Shown piece by piece: positions 16,766 to 24,163 of a DNA stretch of 24,385 nt. The position numbers and the translations under genes were made by a program. The DNA is taken from contig CALBTC010000070.1 of the NCBI GenBank assembly GCA_937967805.1, forward strand, positions 1 to 24,385, written 5' to 3'. Within the stretch, counting starts at the first letter, position 1. The number at the start of each line of letters is the position of its first letter. The notes beneath the pieces were generated by a model, which ran no database searches, was not told the origin of the DNA, and worked only from the letters and a program-made list of their open reading frames with translations. Source of the DNA: an uncultured Anaerolineaceae bacterium (lineage in GTDB: Bacteria; Chloroflexota; Anaerolineae; Promineifilales; Promineifilaceae).

Positions 16766-16785
16766 ATGCCCGCCTTCGCGGGCAT
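16766..16785. repeat. Dispersed repeat hairpin ATGCCCGC-CTTC-GCGGGCAT
   Basis: A perfect 8-bp stem with a 4-nt loop, extended by GG and GAC on its sides. This is the GTCATGCCCGC..GGGCATCC type repeat that is common between genes in many bacteria. It separates the divergent phosphatase and AhpD-like genes and contains the right end of the most upstream possible start of the latter. Confidence 0.7.
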
Positions 16786-16820
16786 GACAGATGGTGGGTA
16801 TTTTTACATTTTGGGGCAGT

Positions 16821-17312
16821 ATGATGCAGGCATTTAAGCGACGAGTTTATGGTAGTCTAAAAGAGATGGCGGCGGATTTAGTCTGGCCGCTGCGGCACCG
16901 GGCGCGGCTGCGGCGGGCGCTGCGCGGCGGTTTGGTGTCGCCCCAGTTTCGCGAGCGGTTGATGATGGCGGTAACGGCCGTTAACCAATGCCGCTACTGT
17001 GCCTCCTTTCACACCCACGAAAGTGCCCGCGTGGGCCTGCCCCAACAAGAAATCCGGGCGCTGCTGGCCGGCGAGTTGACGCTGGCTCCGGAGGAAGAGC
17101 TGCCCGCCCTGCTCTATGCCCAACACTACGCGGAACGAAACGGCCGTCCCGATCCCGTCACCCGCCAATCGCTGCAAACCACTTACGGTCCCGCCCGCGC
17201 CGAAGCGATTGAAACAGTACTGCGCCTCATCCGCATGGGCAATTTGCTGGGTAATTCGACGGACTGGCTGTTGTATAAAATTTCATACGGCCGTTGGGGT
17301 AAAAACGACTAA
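16821..17312 (+). CDS. AhpD-like / carboxymuconolactone decarboxylase family protein
   Basis: A 163-residue all-helical protein of the AhpD-like fold. The signature QCRYCASFHTHES (56-68) contains the CxxC pair C57/C60 and the following His (H64), the redox centre used by AhpD-type peroxidase and alkylhydroperoxidase partners. The downstream helices (ALLYAQHYAER, then IRMGNLLGNSTDWLLYK) also fit the family. The physiological electron donor cannot be told. ATG 16821 or 16824 is preferred (GGGG a few nt upstream); an in-frame ATG at 16791 would add residues encoded partly by the preceding repeat. Its stop codon directly abuts that of the convergent toxin gene (17310-17312 and 17313-17315), leaving no room for a terminator. 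Confidence 0.8.
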   Translation: MMQAFKRRVYGSLKEMAADLVWPLRHRARLRRALRGGLVSPQFRERLMMAVTAVNQCRYCASFHTHESARVGLPQQEIRALLAGELTLAPEEELPALLYAQHYAERNGRPDPVTRQSLQTTYGPARAEAIETVLRLIRMGNLLGNSTDWLLYKISYGRWGKND

Positions 17313-17633
17313 TTAAACTACATCAATTCCAAGAGCAAACTGCACGGCACGATCTATTTCTATAAGACGCTGCGGCGAGAGCGTTGTAATCCAGGCACCC
17401 AGCTTCGCTTTTGGTACTGTTTGCAGGTTATAAAAGTTGGCCGCACATTCAGCCATCATTCCATCCTCTGGCAATAAACGAACTTCTGATGGAACATTGC
17501 GAATTGTGGTTGTAATCGGCGCAACCGTCACGCTATTTAAATAACGAATAGCGGAACTTCGTGTCAGAATAAGTACAGGCCGCGTTTTATCAGGTTCCGC
17601 AAAGGTATACCATCTTACTTCTCCCCGTTCCAT
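17313..17633 (-). CDS. mazF: MazF/PemK-family toxin (endoribonuclease)
   Basis: A 106-residue protein of the MazF/PemK fold, whose members cut mRNA at short sites when released from the antitoxin. Family features are RGEVRWYTF at the N-terminus, the KTRPVLIL strand with its conserved Arg (about residue 18), VTVAPITTTIRN (about 35-46), and ECAANFYNLQTV in the second half. The length is usual for a complete toxin. The start codon overlaps the antitoxin end by 19 bp, the normal order for a mazEF operon with the antitoxin first. The sequence is intact, so it is expected to be active; its cleavage site cannot be predicted from sequence. Confidence 0.88.
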   Translation of the reverse strand: MERGEVRWYTFAEPDKTRPVLILTRSSAIRYLNSVTVAPITTTIRNVPSEVRLLPEDGMMAECAANFYNLQTVPKAKLGAWITTLSPQRLIEIDRAVQFALGIDVV

Positions 17634-17863
17634 TCATCCCCCCACTCTTGTTCGGTTTCCCATTCTTCAATATCAGATGCGGTGGCAGGAACGGCCGTAT
17701 AACCAATCTCGTCCCGTTCTTCTAAGCGACGCACATGATATTGGCGCAATGCCTGTTCTAACGCTAGACGGATAAATGCAGAACGAGTCGTTTGTAAATC
17801 TTCTACGGTTTGATCAACTCTTTGCAATAAAGTTTCATCAATAGTCATTTGGATTGTCTTCAT
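17615..17863 (-). CDS. Ribbon-helix-helix antitoxin of the MazEF-type pair
   Basis: An 82-residue antitoxin. Residues 1-45 (TIQMTIDETLLQRVDQTV, then TRSAFIRLALEQAL) form a ribbon-helix-helix DNA-binding and dimerisation unit. The rest is acidic and probably disordered (EEWETEQEWGDEWNGEK), the part that usually wraps the toxin. The ATG at 17863 is chosen because GGAAGG is placed 5 nt before it; the open frame continues upstream through the operator, which argues against a longer start. The operator-like palindrome upstream suggests autoregulation. It is a CopG/RHH type, not the AbrB-type MazE. Confidence 0.85.
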   Translation of the reverse strand: MKTIQMTIDETLLQRVDQTVEDLQTTRSAFIRLALEQALRQYHVRRLEERDEIGYTAVPATASDIEEWETEQEWGDEWNGEK

Positions 17864-17882
17864 AGCACCTTCCTCTACAACT

Positions 17883-17930
17883 ATGTGGATAATCATCCAC
17901 ATTATAGTCCATCATAAGGGCTTGAATCAA
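17883..17930 (-). promoter_or_regulatory. Promoter and operator of the toxin-antitoxin operon
   Basis: On the minus strand TTGATT (17930-17925) and TATAAT (17906-17901) are spaced 18 nt. The inverted repeat ATGTGGAT-N4-ATCCACAT (17883-17902) overlaps the end of the -10 box and the start site. This placement suits repression by the ribbon-helix-helix antitoxin. Confidence 0.75.
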
Positions 17931-17986
17931 GAACCGAAGAATCGGGCTTAAATTGACTAAAGATTGAGGATTTCAGAAAGTGAAAC

Positions 17987-18766
17987 TTATTTCACGGTAC
18001 GACGGAAGGCTCTCAGCGCCAGGCCCATCCCCAATGCAGCAAAAACGGCAATCACCAGGAAGCAAAGCCACACCGGCAAAAACTCTGTTTCTCCCAGGAG
18101 CGAATCCGACTTTAGCAGCGACTGGCGCATCCCGGAAATGATGTACGTGGTGGGATTAATCAGCGCCGCAATGCGCATCCAGCCGGGTAGGGTAAACAGA
18201 GGATACAGCGCGTTGCTCAAAAAGAGCATAGGCAAATTAAGAATAAAAATCAGGCTGTGGTAGGCACCCATGCTGCTGGTGCTGGAAGCCAGCGCCAGGG
18301 CAATGCCGGAAAAGCCCATCCCATAACCAAACATGAGCAAAAAGCCCATCAGCCAGTGCAGCGGATTGCCGCTCAGCTGCGCCCCCATCAAAATGCCCAC
18401 CAGCAGGATAATCAGCGCCTGCGCCACCGAGCGGGTGATGATGGCCAATGCGTTGCCCATCAAAATGCTCAGGCGGGGAATGGGGGCCACCAGGTACTCC
18501 TTCACAATGCCGCGCAGCCGCTCGTTGAGCCAGGTAGAGCCGCCACCGATTGCCCCATCGATGGAGGTGAGAGCAATGATGCCCGGCAGCATGTAGGTGA
18601 TGTAGTCGCTGCCTTCACCGGGCAGCAGCTCGCTAAACAGCCCGCGCATACCCACACCAAACAGCACCACCCACAAAATAGGCTGGATTAGAAAACCAAA
18701 GATTTCTTCGGTATGCACCAGCGATTTCTGCATATATTTTTGCCAAAGCGTAATGGATGCATTCAT
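17987..18766 (-). CDS. ABC-2 type transporter permease, DrrB-like
   Basis: A 259-residue inner-membrane protein with about six hydrophobic helices, in the ABC-2 export permease family that includes the daunorubicin exporter subunit DrrB. Visible features are the amphipathic N-terminus, EEIFGFLIQPILWVVLFG as helix 1, GSDYITYMLPGIIAL as the extracellular loop with helix 2, a conserved NERLRGIVKEYLVAPI cytosolic coupling segment, and a late LPGWMRIAALINPTTYIISGMR loop typical of the family. The ATG at 18766 has AGGA upstream. The ATPase subunit lies 142 bp upstream on the same strand, with a repeat hairpin in between. A small 6-bp hairpin overlaps the stop codon (17980-17995). Confidence 0.88.
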   Translation of the reverse strand: MNASITLWQKYMQKSLVHTEEIFGFLIQPILWVVLFGVGMRGLFSELLPGEGSDYITYMLPGIIALTSIDGAIGGGSTWLNERLRGIVKEYLVAPIPRLSILMGNALAIITRSVAQALIILLVGILMGAQLSGNPLHWLMGFLLMFGYGMGFSGIALALASSTSSMGAYHSLIFILNLPMLFLSNALYPLFTLPGWMRIAALINPTTYIISGMRQSLLKSDSLLGETEFLPVWLCFLVIAVFAALGMGLALRAFRRTVK

Positions 18767-18816
18767 TTGTTGTTCCTAAACTGGATAAACCAGGATTAAA
18801 GCAGTTTTCTATCAGC

Positions 18817-18865
18817 AGATTACGCAGATTGAACGAATTAAAAATCTGTTCAATCTGCGTAATCT
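18817..18865. repeat. Perfect 18-bp inverted repeat inside the exporter operon
   Basis: AGATTACGCAGATTGAAC (18817-18834) is perfectly inverted at 18848-18865 with a 13-nt loop. It sits between the ATPase and permease genes of one exporter and could stabilise or attenuate the message. The ATCTGCGTAATCT word is a dispersed repeat I know from other genomes. Confidence 0.75.
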
Positions 18866-18908
18866 TTGATTTTCTCTTTCCTATATTTCAGGCCAACCGC
18901 AATGCATA

Positions 18909-19862
18909 CTATTCATCGCGGAATTGATGGCCGGTGACCTGAAGGAAGACGTCGCCCAGCGACGGTTTCGTTACAGACACTTCGTCGATGGCAAAGCCGG
19001 TTTCTCCGGCAATCTGGACAATTTCGACCAGACGTTTATTGCCGGAATCGACGCCGATATTCATTGAGCCATTAGCCCAAATGGCGTTTTCCACAAACGG
19101 CAACGCCTGGGCGCGATCCAGGAAGGCGGCTTTTTCCCCCTGCCCGTGAATGCGTAAAACGTCAGCTCCCATTTGCTCCACCAGCTGCATTGGTGACCCT
19201 TCGGCGACGATACGGCCGTTGTCAATAATCCCCACCCGATCCGCCAACTGCTCTGCTTCGTCCATGTAATGGGTGGTCATCAGCAGCGTCATGCCTCGCT
19301 CCGCTTTGAGGTCGCGAATGTAGTTCCAGATGCCGGCCCGGTTTTGCGGGTCCAGCCCCAGCGTTGGCTCGTCGAGGAAGAGAATTTCCGGCTCGGTCAT
19401 GAGGCCGCGGGCCAGCTCCAGGCGTCGCTTCATCCCGCCGGAGTAGGTGCCCACCCGCCGGTCAGCGGCGGATTCCAGTTCGACCAGCGCCAAAAGGTCA
19501 TGAATTTTCTTTTCACAGGTTGCTTTGTTGAGGCCGTATAAACGGCCGTGGTACATCAGCGCCTGCCTGCCGGTTAAATCCACATCCAGCACCGTCTCCT
19601 GAAAGGTAACGCCGATGCGGCGGCGCACCTCACCCGGCTGCCGCACCACGTCGAATCCGGCCACCTGCGCCGTGCCCTCGGTCGGTTGGGCCAGCGTGGT
19701 GAGGATGGAAATGGTGGTGGTTTTGCCCGCCCCGTTGGGGCCAAGCAAGGCGTAGATGCTGTTGGCCGGTACGGCCAGATCGACCCCGGCCAGCGCCAGC
19801 ACGCCCCCACTGTAACGCTTGGTCAAACCTTGCGTCAAAATAACATTTTCAGTTGCTTCCAT
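18909..19862 (-). CDS. ABC transporter ATP-binding protein, DrrA-like
   Basis: A 317-residue ATPase subunit that energises the downstream DrrB-like permease. All motifs are intact: Walker A GPNGAGKTT (41-49), Q-loop Q88 in GVTFQET, ABC signature SGGMKRR (141-147), Walker B ILFLDEPT (DE at 164-165) and H-loop H198 in TTHYMDEAEQ. The 80-residue C-terminal extension after about residue 230 is the kind found in DrrA/CcmA-type drug exporters. ATG at 19862 has AGGAG with 4-nt spacing. The gene is transcribed divergently from the methyltransferase gene, with about 240 bp between starts; no strong promoter pair was recognised in that gap. Confidence 0.92.
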   Translation of the reverse strand: MEATENVILTQGLTKRYSGGVLALAGVDLAVPANSIYALLGPNGAGKTTTISILTTLAQPTEGTAQVAGFDVVRQPGEVRRRIGVTFQETVLDVDLTGRQALMYHGRLYGLNKATCEKKIHDLLALVELESAADRRVGTYSGGMKRRLELARGLMTEPEILFLDEPTLGLDPQNRAGIWNYIRDLKAERGMTLLMTTHYMDEAEQLADRVGIIDNGRIVAEGSPMQLVEQMGADVLRIHGQGEKAAFLDRAQALPFVENAIWANGSMNIGVDSGNKRLVEIVQIAGETGFAIDEVSVTKPSLGDVFLQVTGHQFRDE

Positions 19863-20099
19863 GCTTCTCCTACAAAATGCGGCTTTAGGATTGCCACAAT
19901 CGTTAAATTCCTATGTACTTTAACGCTGAATGGCTGTAGAGGCCAATGACAATTGTAATCTTCTCAGCTTAAAGCTTTCACCAGAAGAACCCACTTTAAA
20001 CCGCCAAACTCGAATATTTTTTAGTGACACGGAGAATCATTTTAGTGTAGAGTATTCAGACATCAGCAACTCTTATCTTTTCCATCTTTGGAGATAATC

Positions 20100-21143
20100 A
20101 TGCCCATTCAACCGAATTTTCTAGAGCGATTTGCGTTTTTCACCTTAAACGCCGCCCCGACACCGATGCTGGATTTGGCCGGGGCGCTAGGCTACCAGGC
20201 ATTGAGCACGGCCGTTCGCCTGAACCTGTTTAACACCCTGCAAGAACGGCCGTTAACGCTCCCTGAACTGACGCAAACGCTGGGCTGCCAGGAACGGGGT
20301 CTCAAGCATTTGCTCAACGCCCTGGCCGGAATTGGCTACGTGACGGAGAAAAACGGCCGTTACCACAACACCATCATGACCGAAAAATGGTTTACCGACG
20401 GCACCATGCTGGATCTGAACAACGCCGTCACCTGCTGGGATGCCTTTTTGCGCGATCTGTGGCCGCACGCACCGGAAGTCATTCGGGATGGGGAGCGACC
20501 GTACAACTTCTACGACTACACCGCCAGCCAACCCGGCCTCAGCCACGCCCACCAGCAGATGATGTTTGGCAACGCCAACCTGAATGCGCCAGATGTGACG
20601 AGCCGGATCAAGCTACCCGCCGGACCAATACGACTGCTAGACGTTGGCGGCGGGCACGGTGCGTATACGATCCACTTCTGCCAGGCACACCCCAGCCTGC
20701 AAGCAACAATTCTAGACAGCGCCACTGCCCTGGAGACGGCCAAACAGCACATGGCGGCGGCAGGCTTAAACAGCCGTATCCAGCTCCAACCGGCCGACAT
20801 CTGGCAAATCGACTGGGGTCAGGATTATGACCTCATTTTGCTGTTCAACTTTATCCACCATTACGATCAGGAAACCAACGTGAAGCTGCTGCAAAAGGCA
20901 CACGCAGCGCTCAGGCCGGGCGGGCAGGTGGCCATTTTTGATCAGCTAGAAAGCAAGCAGTTTGGCGCGGCAATCAGCAGCATGTTGCAGTTGATCAGCT
21001 TGATGTATTATCTATTTGCCGACGGCCGCATCTTTTCGCGTGATGAAATGAACCAGATGCTTGATGCCGCTCACTTTAGCAACGTCCAATTTTTTACCAC
21101 GCCAAAATGGGCGGGGCAGAGTTTGGTAACGGCCGTAAAATAG
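20100..21143 (+). CDS. SAM-dependent O-methyltransferase (acetylserotonin/plant-type OMT fold)
   Basis: A 347-residue class I methyltransferase with an N-terminal winged-helix dimerisation domain (about 20-95, LSTAVRLNLFNTLQE and RGLKHLLNALAGIGYV) followed by the SAM-binding Rossmann domain. Motif I is LLDVGGGHG (179-187), followed by an Asp strand (ATILDSATALE), and a later LLFNFIHHYD carries the His usually used as catalytic base in O-methyltransferases of secondary metabolism. The ATG at 20100 is preferred over an upstream TTG, since GGAG sits 6 nt before it. It opens a run of four plus-strand genes. The acceptor is unknown; small aromatic or polyketide-like molecules are typical for this family. 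Confidence 0.85.
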   Translation: MPIQPNFLERFAFFTLNAAPTPMLDLAGALGYQALSTAVRLNLFNTLQERPLTLPELTQTLGCQERGLKHLLNALAGIGYVTEKNGRYHNTIMTEKWFTDGTMLDLNNAVTCWDAFLRDLWPHAPEVIRDGERPYNFYDYTASQPGLSHAHQQMMFGNANLNAPDVTSRIKLPAGPIRLLDVGGGHGAYTIHFCQAHPSLQATILDSATALETAKQHMAAAGLNSRIQLQPADIWQIDWGQDYDLILLFNFIHHYDQETNVKLLQKAHAALRPGGQVAIFDQLESKQFGAAISSMLQLISLMYYLFADGRIFSRDEMNQMLDAAHFSNVQFFTTPKWAGQSLVTAVK

Positions 21144-21144
21144 G

Positions 21145-21150
21145 TACAAT
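21145..21150 (+). promoter_or_regulatory. Candidate leaderless -10 box before the kinase gene
   Basis: TACAAT lies exactly 6 nt before the ATG at 21157, with TTGGTA 16 nt further upstream (21123-21128) as a weak -35. No Shine-Dalgarno is present. It overlaps the intergenic space and the end of the methyltransferase gene. Confidence 0.35.
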
Positions 21151-21156
21151 TTTACA

Positions 21157-22245
21157 ATGTCCTCTTCCCCAAAAGTGATAAAAGACCTGGAGCAAGTGAC
21201 GCCGGAATGGTTAACGGCCGTTCTCCACTACAGCGGCGCCCTAAACACAGGCGAAGTAACCAGCATTACGGCCAGCGGCGGCAGCGGGAACTGGTCCAGC
21301 AACGCCCGACTTGCCCTGACCTACAGCAGCGACGCCCAGGGAAAATGCCCGGCAAACCTGTTTTTGAAGATGGTCAACACCGACACCGGGGACGGCGAAT
21401 TCTTCTTGCCGTCCGAAGTGACCTACTACACGCGTGATTACGTTGATTTGCCGGACGCGCCGCTAGTGCGCTGTTACCATGCCGCCTATGATCCGGCACA
21501 GCACCGCTACCACCTGCTGCTGGACGACCTCACGGCTACACATCAGGCCGGGTACGATAAGATACCAACGCTGGCGCATGGGTACGCATTGGCCGAAGGG
21601 CTGGCCTTTATGCACGCTCACTGGTGGGGTGAAGCCCGGCTGGCGCAGATTGGCGCTTCATTTCACGATGCTGCCCACCTGCGCCGCTTTGTAGCGATTG
21701 GCGAGCCGGGCATTCCGCATGTACACACGCACTTTGGTGCCAGGCTCAAGCCTCACTGGCCGGCCACAATTGAGCAAATTTTTGCCGGGCTGCCGCACAG
21801 GCTGGCGGCGCAGGCCCAGGACAAAATCAATTTCACGCTGCTTCACGGCGATCCGAATCCGGGGAATATGTTGGTGCCCAAGGTGGGAGAACGGCCGTTA
21901 TACCTCATCGATCAGCAGCCGTTTGATTGGAGCATCACCACCTGGGCCGGGGCGTACGACCTGGCTTACGTGATGGCCCTCTACTGGGAAACCGAGTTGC
22001 GCCGGGAGTTAGAAATGCCCGTGCTGCGTCATTATCATTACACGCTCACTCAACGCGGCGTACAGGGCTACACGTGGGAACAGCTGTTTAACGATTACCG
22101 CCTCTGCGTGGCGCTGATGGTGCCGGTCGCCGTGGAGTACATGCACGACGGTGGCGACCCCGACTGGAACGAGTTTCGGTTCGGTCTTGTCAGTCGCACG
22201 CTGACAGCCTGTGACGATTTGCGTTGTGAGCAACTATTTTTGTAA
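21157..22245 (+). CDS. APH/choline-kinase-fold phosphotransferase
   Basis: A 362-residue protein of the aminoglycoside phosphotransferase-like kinase superfamily. K71 in LFLKMVN is the likely ATP-contacting lysine. The catalytic loop is HGDPNPGNM (H230, D232, N237), and LIDQQPFD (D252) replaces the usual IDW/DFE magnesium motif. The N-terminal GGSGNWSSNARL resembles the glycine-rich nucleotide loop. The family phosphorylates hydroxyl groups of small molecules, including antibiotics, choline and ecdysteroid-like sterols. The length and the EFFLPSEVTYYT segment suggest the ecdysteroid-kinase-like branch, but this is tentative. It begins 13 bp after the methyltransferase stop, probably in one operon, with a possible second promoter of its own. 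Confidence 0.8.
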   Translation: MSSSPKVIKDLEQVTPEWLTAVLHYSGALNTGEVTSITASGGSGNWSSNARLALTYSSDAQGKCPANLFLKMVNTDTGDGEFFLPSEVTYYTRDYVDLPDAPLVRCYHAAYDPAQHRYHLLLDDLTATHQAGYDKIPTLAHGYALAEGLAFMHAHWWGEARLAQIGASFHDAAHLRRFVAIGEPGIPHVHTHFGARLKPHWPATIEQIFAGLPHRLAAQAQDKINFTLLHGDPNPGNMLVPKVGERPLYLIDQQPFDWSITTWAGAYDLAYVMALYWETELRRELEMPVLRHYHYTLTQRGVQGYTWEQLFNDYRLCVALMVPVAVEYMHDGGDPDWNEFRFGLVSRTLTACDDLRCEQLFL

Positions 22246-22271
22246 TCGCGCCAAAGTGAGACAAAAAACGA

Positions 22272-22784
22272 ATGAAAATCACGTCCACCATCGTCATCGA
22301 CACCAAGCCGGCCCGGCCCGAGGAGCTGCCTCTGGTCATGGAGATTTTGGCCGAAGCGGCCGCCGTGCTTAAAGAAAAAGGAATCGACCAGTGGCCGTCG
22401 CCGCCCAACGAACATTGGCAGCGGCGCATGGCGGAAGCCATTCAACGTGAGGAAGTTTACACATTTGGCATCGTTAAAAATCGGTTTGCCATTGCCCGGT
22501 TTACCTGGCGCGATCCTTACTGGCCCGATGATGACCTGGCCGGTTACGTGCATTCGATGGCGGTTCGCCCGGCAATGCAGGGTCAAAAGGTGGGCAGCTT
22601 AATTTTGTTCTGGGCGATGATAAAAGCGAAGCAGGCCGGGAAGCAATTTTTGCGGCTGGACTGCCTGGCAGAGAACGGCCGTCTCCGCCAATATTACGAA
22701 GATCAAGGGTTCCACTTCCGCCGCCTGGTTACTGACCGCGACTACCAGGGTGCCCTGTACGAAAAAGAAGTCGTTCAGTTCTGA
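22272..22784 (+). CDS. GNAT-family N-acetyltransferase
   Basis: A 170-residue acyltransferase of the GNAT fold that uses acetyl-CoA. The central strand and pyrophosphate-binding loop are VHSMAVRPAMQGQKVGS (93-109); QGQKVG (103-108) is the Q/RxxGxG/A motif with K in place of the middle residue. C-terminal LRLDCLAENGRLRQYYEDQGF (127-147 region) is the usual strand-helix segment that lines the CoA site. The substrate is not predictable. It starts 26 bp after the kinase and its stop codon overlaps the glycosyltransferase start (TGATG), so translation of the two is probably coupled. Confidence 0.85.
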   Translation: MKITSTIVIDTKPARPEELPLVMEILAEAAAVLKEKGIDQWPSPPNEHWQRRMAEAIQREEVYTFGIVKNRFAIARFTWRDPYWPDDDLAGYVHSMAVRPAMQGQKVGSLILFWAMIKAKQAGKQFLRLDCLAENGRLRQYYEDQGFHFRRLVTDRDYQGALYEKEVVQF

Positions 22785-24055
22785 TGAAGCACCTTACCAT
22801 TGTGGCCCTCGGTTCGCGCGGCGACGTTTTTCCTAATGTAGTTTTGGGCGCGGCCTTGCAGCAGGCTGGCTTCCCGGTGCGGCTCATCACGTTTGAGAAT
22901 TTTGCCCCGCTGGTGAACCGGTTTGACCTCGATTTTGCTGCCGTGCCGGGGGACGCCGCAGCGCTTTTGGCCAGCAGCGGCGGGCTGGACCTACTGGAAT
23001 CGGGGCAAAACATCCTGAAGCAGTACCGGGCGCTGCGGCAAACGTTCTGGCAGCTCACCGACGGCATAACCAGGCTGCTTTCCCAGCCAAACCTGTGGCA
23101 AACAGACGGCATCATCAACCAACTGCCGGGCAGCCTTTACGGCCGTTCCCTGGCGGAAAAGCTGCAAATCCCCTTGATTAACGTCGCCGTCATTCCCATG
23201 CTGCGCACCAGTAAGTTCCCGATGGTGGCTTTTCCAAGTTGGCCGTCCTTTCTGCCAGGCTACAACGCCGTGACCTACCAGCTGGCGGAGCAGTTGGTCT
23301 GGTCCGGCTTTCGCCAATCGGTGAATAAATGGCGGCAGGAAGTTTTGGGCTTGGGGAAACGGCCGTTCCTGGGCAATTTTTCTGCGCTCAGCCACACACC
23401 CACCTTGCTGGGCTTTAGCCAGCACGTTGTGCCCCGCCCGGCCGATTGGGGGCCAAACGTGCAGTTCACCGGCTATTGGCTGCCAGACGAGCCAGCATGG
23501 ACACCGCCGGACGATTTGGTGCAATTTTTAGACGACGGACCGCCACCCATCCTGGTGAGCTTTGGCAGCATGTCTGTCCGCAACCCGCAGCGGCTGACGG
23601 ACCTTGTTTTAGCAGCCGCACACCGCGCCGGGCAGCGGATCATCTTGCAGGCAGGCTGGGCCGGATTAGGGCAGCAAGACCTGCCGCCCACCGTTTTTGC
23701 CCTGGAATACGCGCCGTACCGCTGGCTTTTTCCCCGGCTGGCAGCAGTGGTGCATCATGGCGGTTCCGGCACCACCGGTTTTGGCTTCTGGGCCGGCATT
23801 CCCGCCATCCTCACCCCGTTTTTGTTCGACCAATTTTATTGGGGTCGGCGCATTCAGGCGCTTGGCGTTGGCCCGGCGCCCATTCCGCAAAAAGAGCTCA
23901 CGGCCGAAAAGCTGGCGGCGGCGATGGCAACGGCCGTCTCCAACTCCACCATGCGCCAGCGTGCCGCTGAACTGGGCAAGCGCATCCGGCAGGAAGATGG
24001 CATTGGCCAGGCCGTTCATCTAATTAAACAAATCATTCACGATAACAGGCATTAA
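22784..24055 (+). CDS. GT1-family glycosyltransferase (UGT/macrolide or sterol type)
   Basis: A 423-residue GT-B enzyme that transfers a sugar from a nucleotide donor to a small lipophilic acceptor. The N-terminal half begins IVALGSRGDVFPNVVLG (6-22), as in sterol and polyketide glucosyltransferases. In the C-terminal half ILVSFGSM precedes the donor-binding box APYRWLFPRLAAVVHHGG, then SGTTGFGFWAGIPAILTP and FDQFYWGRR, matching the PSPG-like consensus. This half has all conserved residues, so it appears functional. The ATG overlaps the GNAT stop codon by one base. It ends the four-gene run. Confidence 0.88.
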   Translation: MKHLTIVALGSRGDVFPNVVLGAALQQAGFPVRLITFENFAPLVNRFDLDFAAVPGDAAALLASSGGLDLLESGQNILKQYRALRQTFWQLTDGITRLLSQPNLWQTDGIINQLPGSLYGRSLAEKLQIPLINVAVIPMLRTSKFPMVAFPSWPSFLPGYNAVTYQLAEQLVWSGFRQSVNKWRQEVLGLGKRPFLGNFSALSHTPTLLGFSQHVVPRPADWGPNVQFTGYWLPDEPAWTPPDDLVQFLDDGPPPILVSFGSMSVRNPQRLTDLVLAAAHRAGQRIILQAGWAGLGQQDLPPTVFALEYAPYRWLFPRLAAVVHHGGSGTTGFGFWAGIPAILTPFLFDQFYWGRRIQALGVGPAPIPQKELTAEKLAAAMATAVSNSTMRQRAAELGKRIRQEDGIGQAVHLIKQIIHDNRH

Positions 24056-24103
24056 ATGAGGAGTTCCCCATGAGCGCAAGCTCAACACCATTAATGCAAA
24101 ATC

Positions 24104-24153
24104 CGTAGCCCGATTTTCCAAATCGGGTATCGAACAGGGATGTTCGATTTACG
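24104..24153. repeat. Cruciform-like double hairpin with closing stem
   Basis: CCCGATTT (24109-24116) pairs with AAATCGGG (24120-24127), and TCGAAC (24130-24135) pairs with GTTCGA (24142-24147). CGTA (24104-24107) and TACG (24150-24153) close both into a three-way junction. The second hairpin runs up to 17 nt before the response-regulator start. The unit resembles a dispersed repeat known to me from other genomes. Confidence 0.6.
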
Positions 24154-24163
24154 AAGTAAACCG

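Noticed and set aside
16791..16820. Upstream ATG start of the AhpD-like protein
   Set aside because: It lies in the edge of a dispersed repeat and adds residues not expected in the family; the ATG pair at 16821/16824 fits better.
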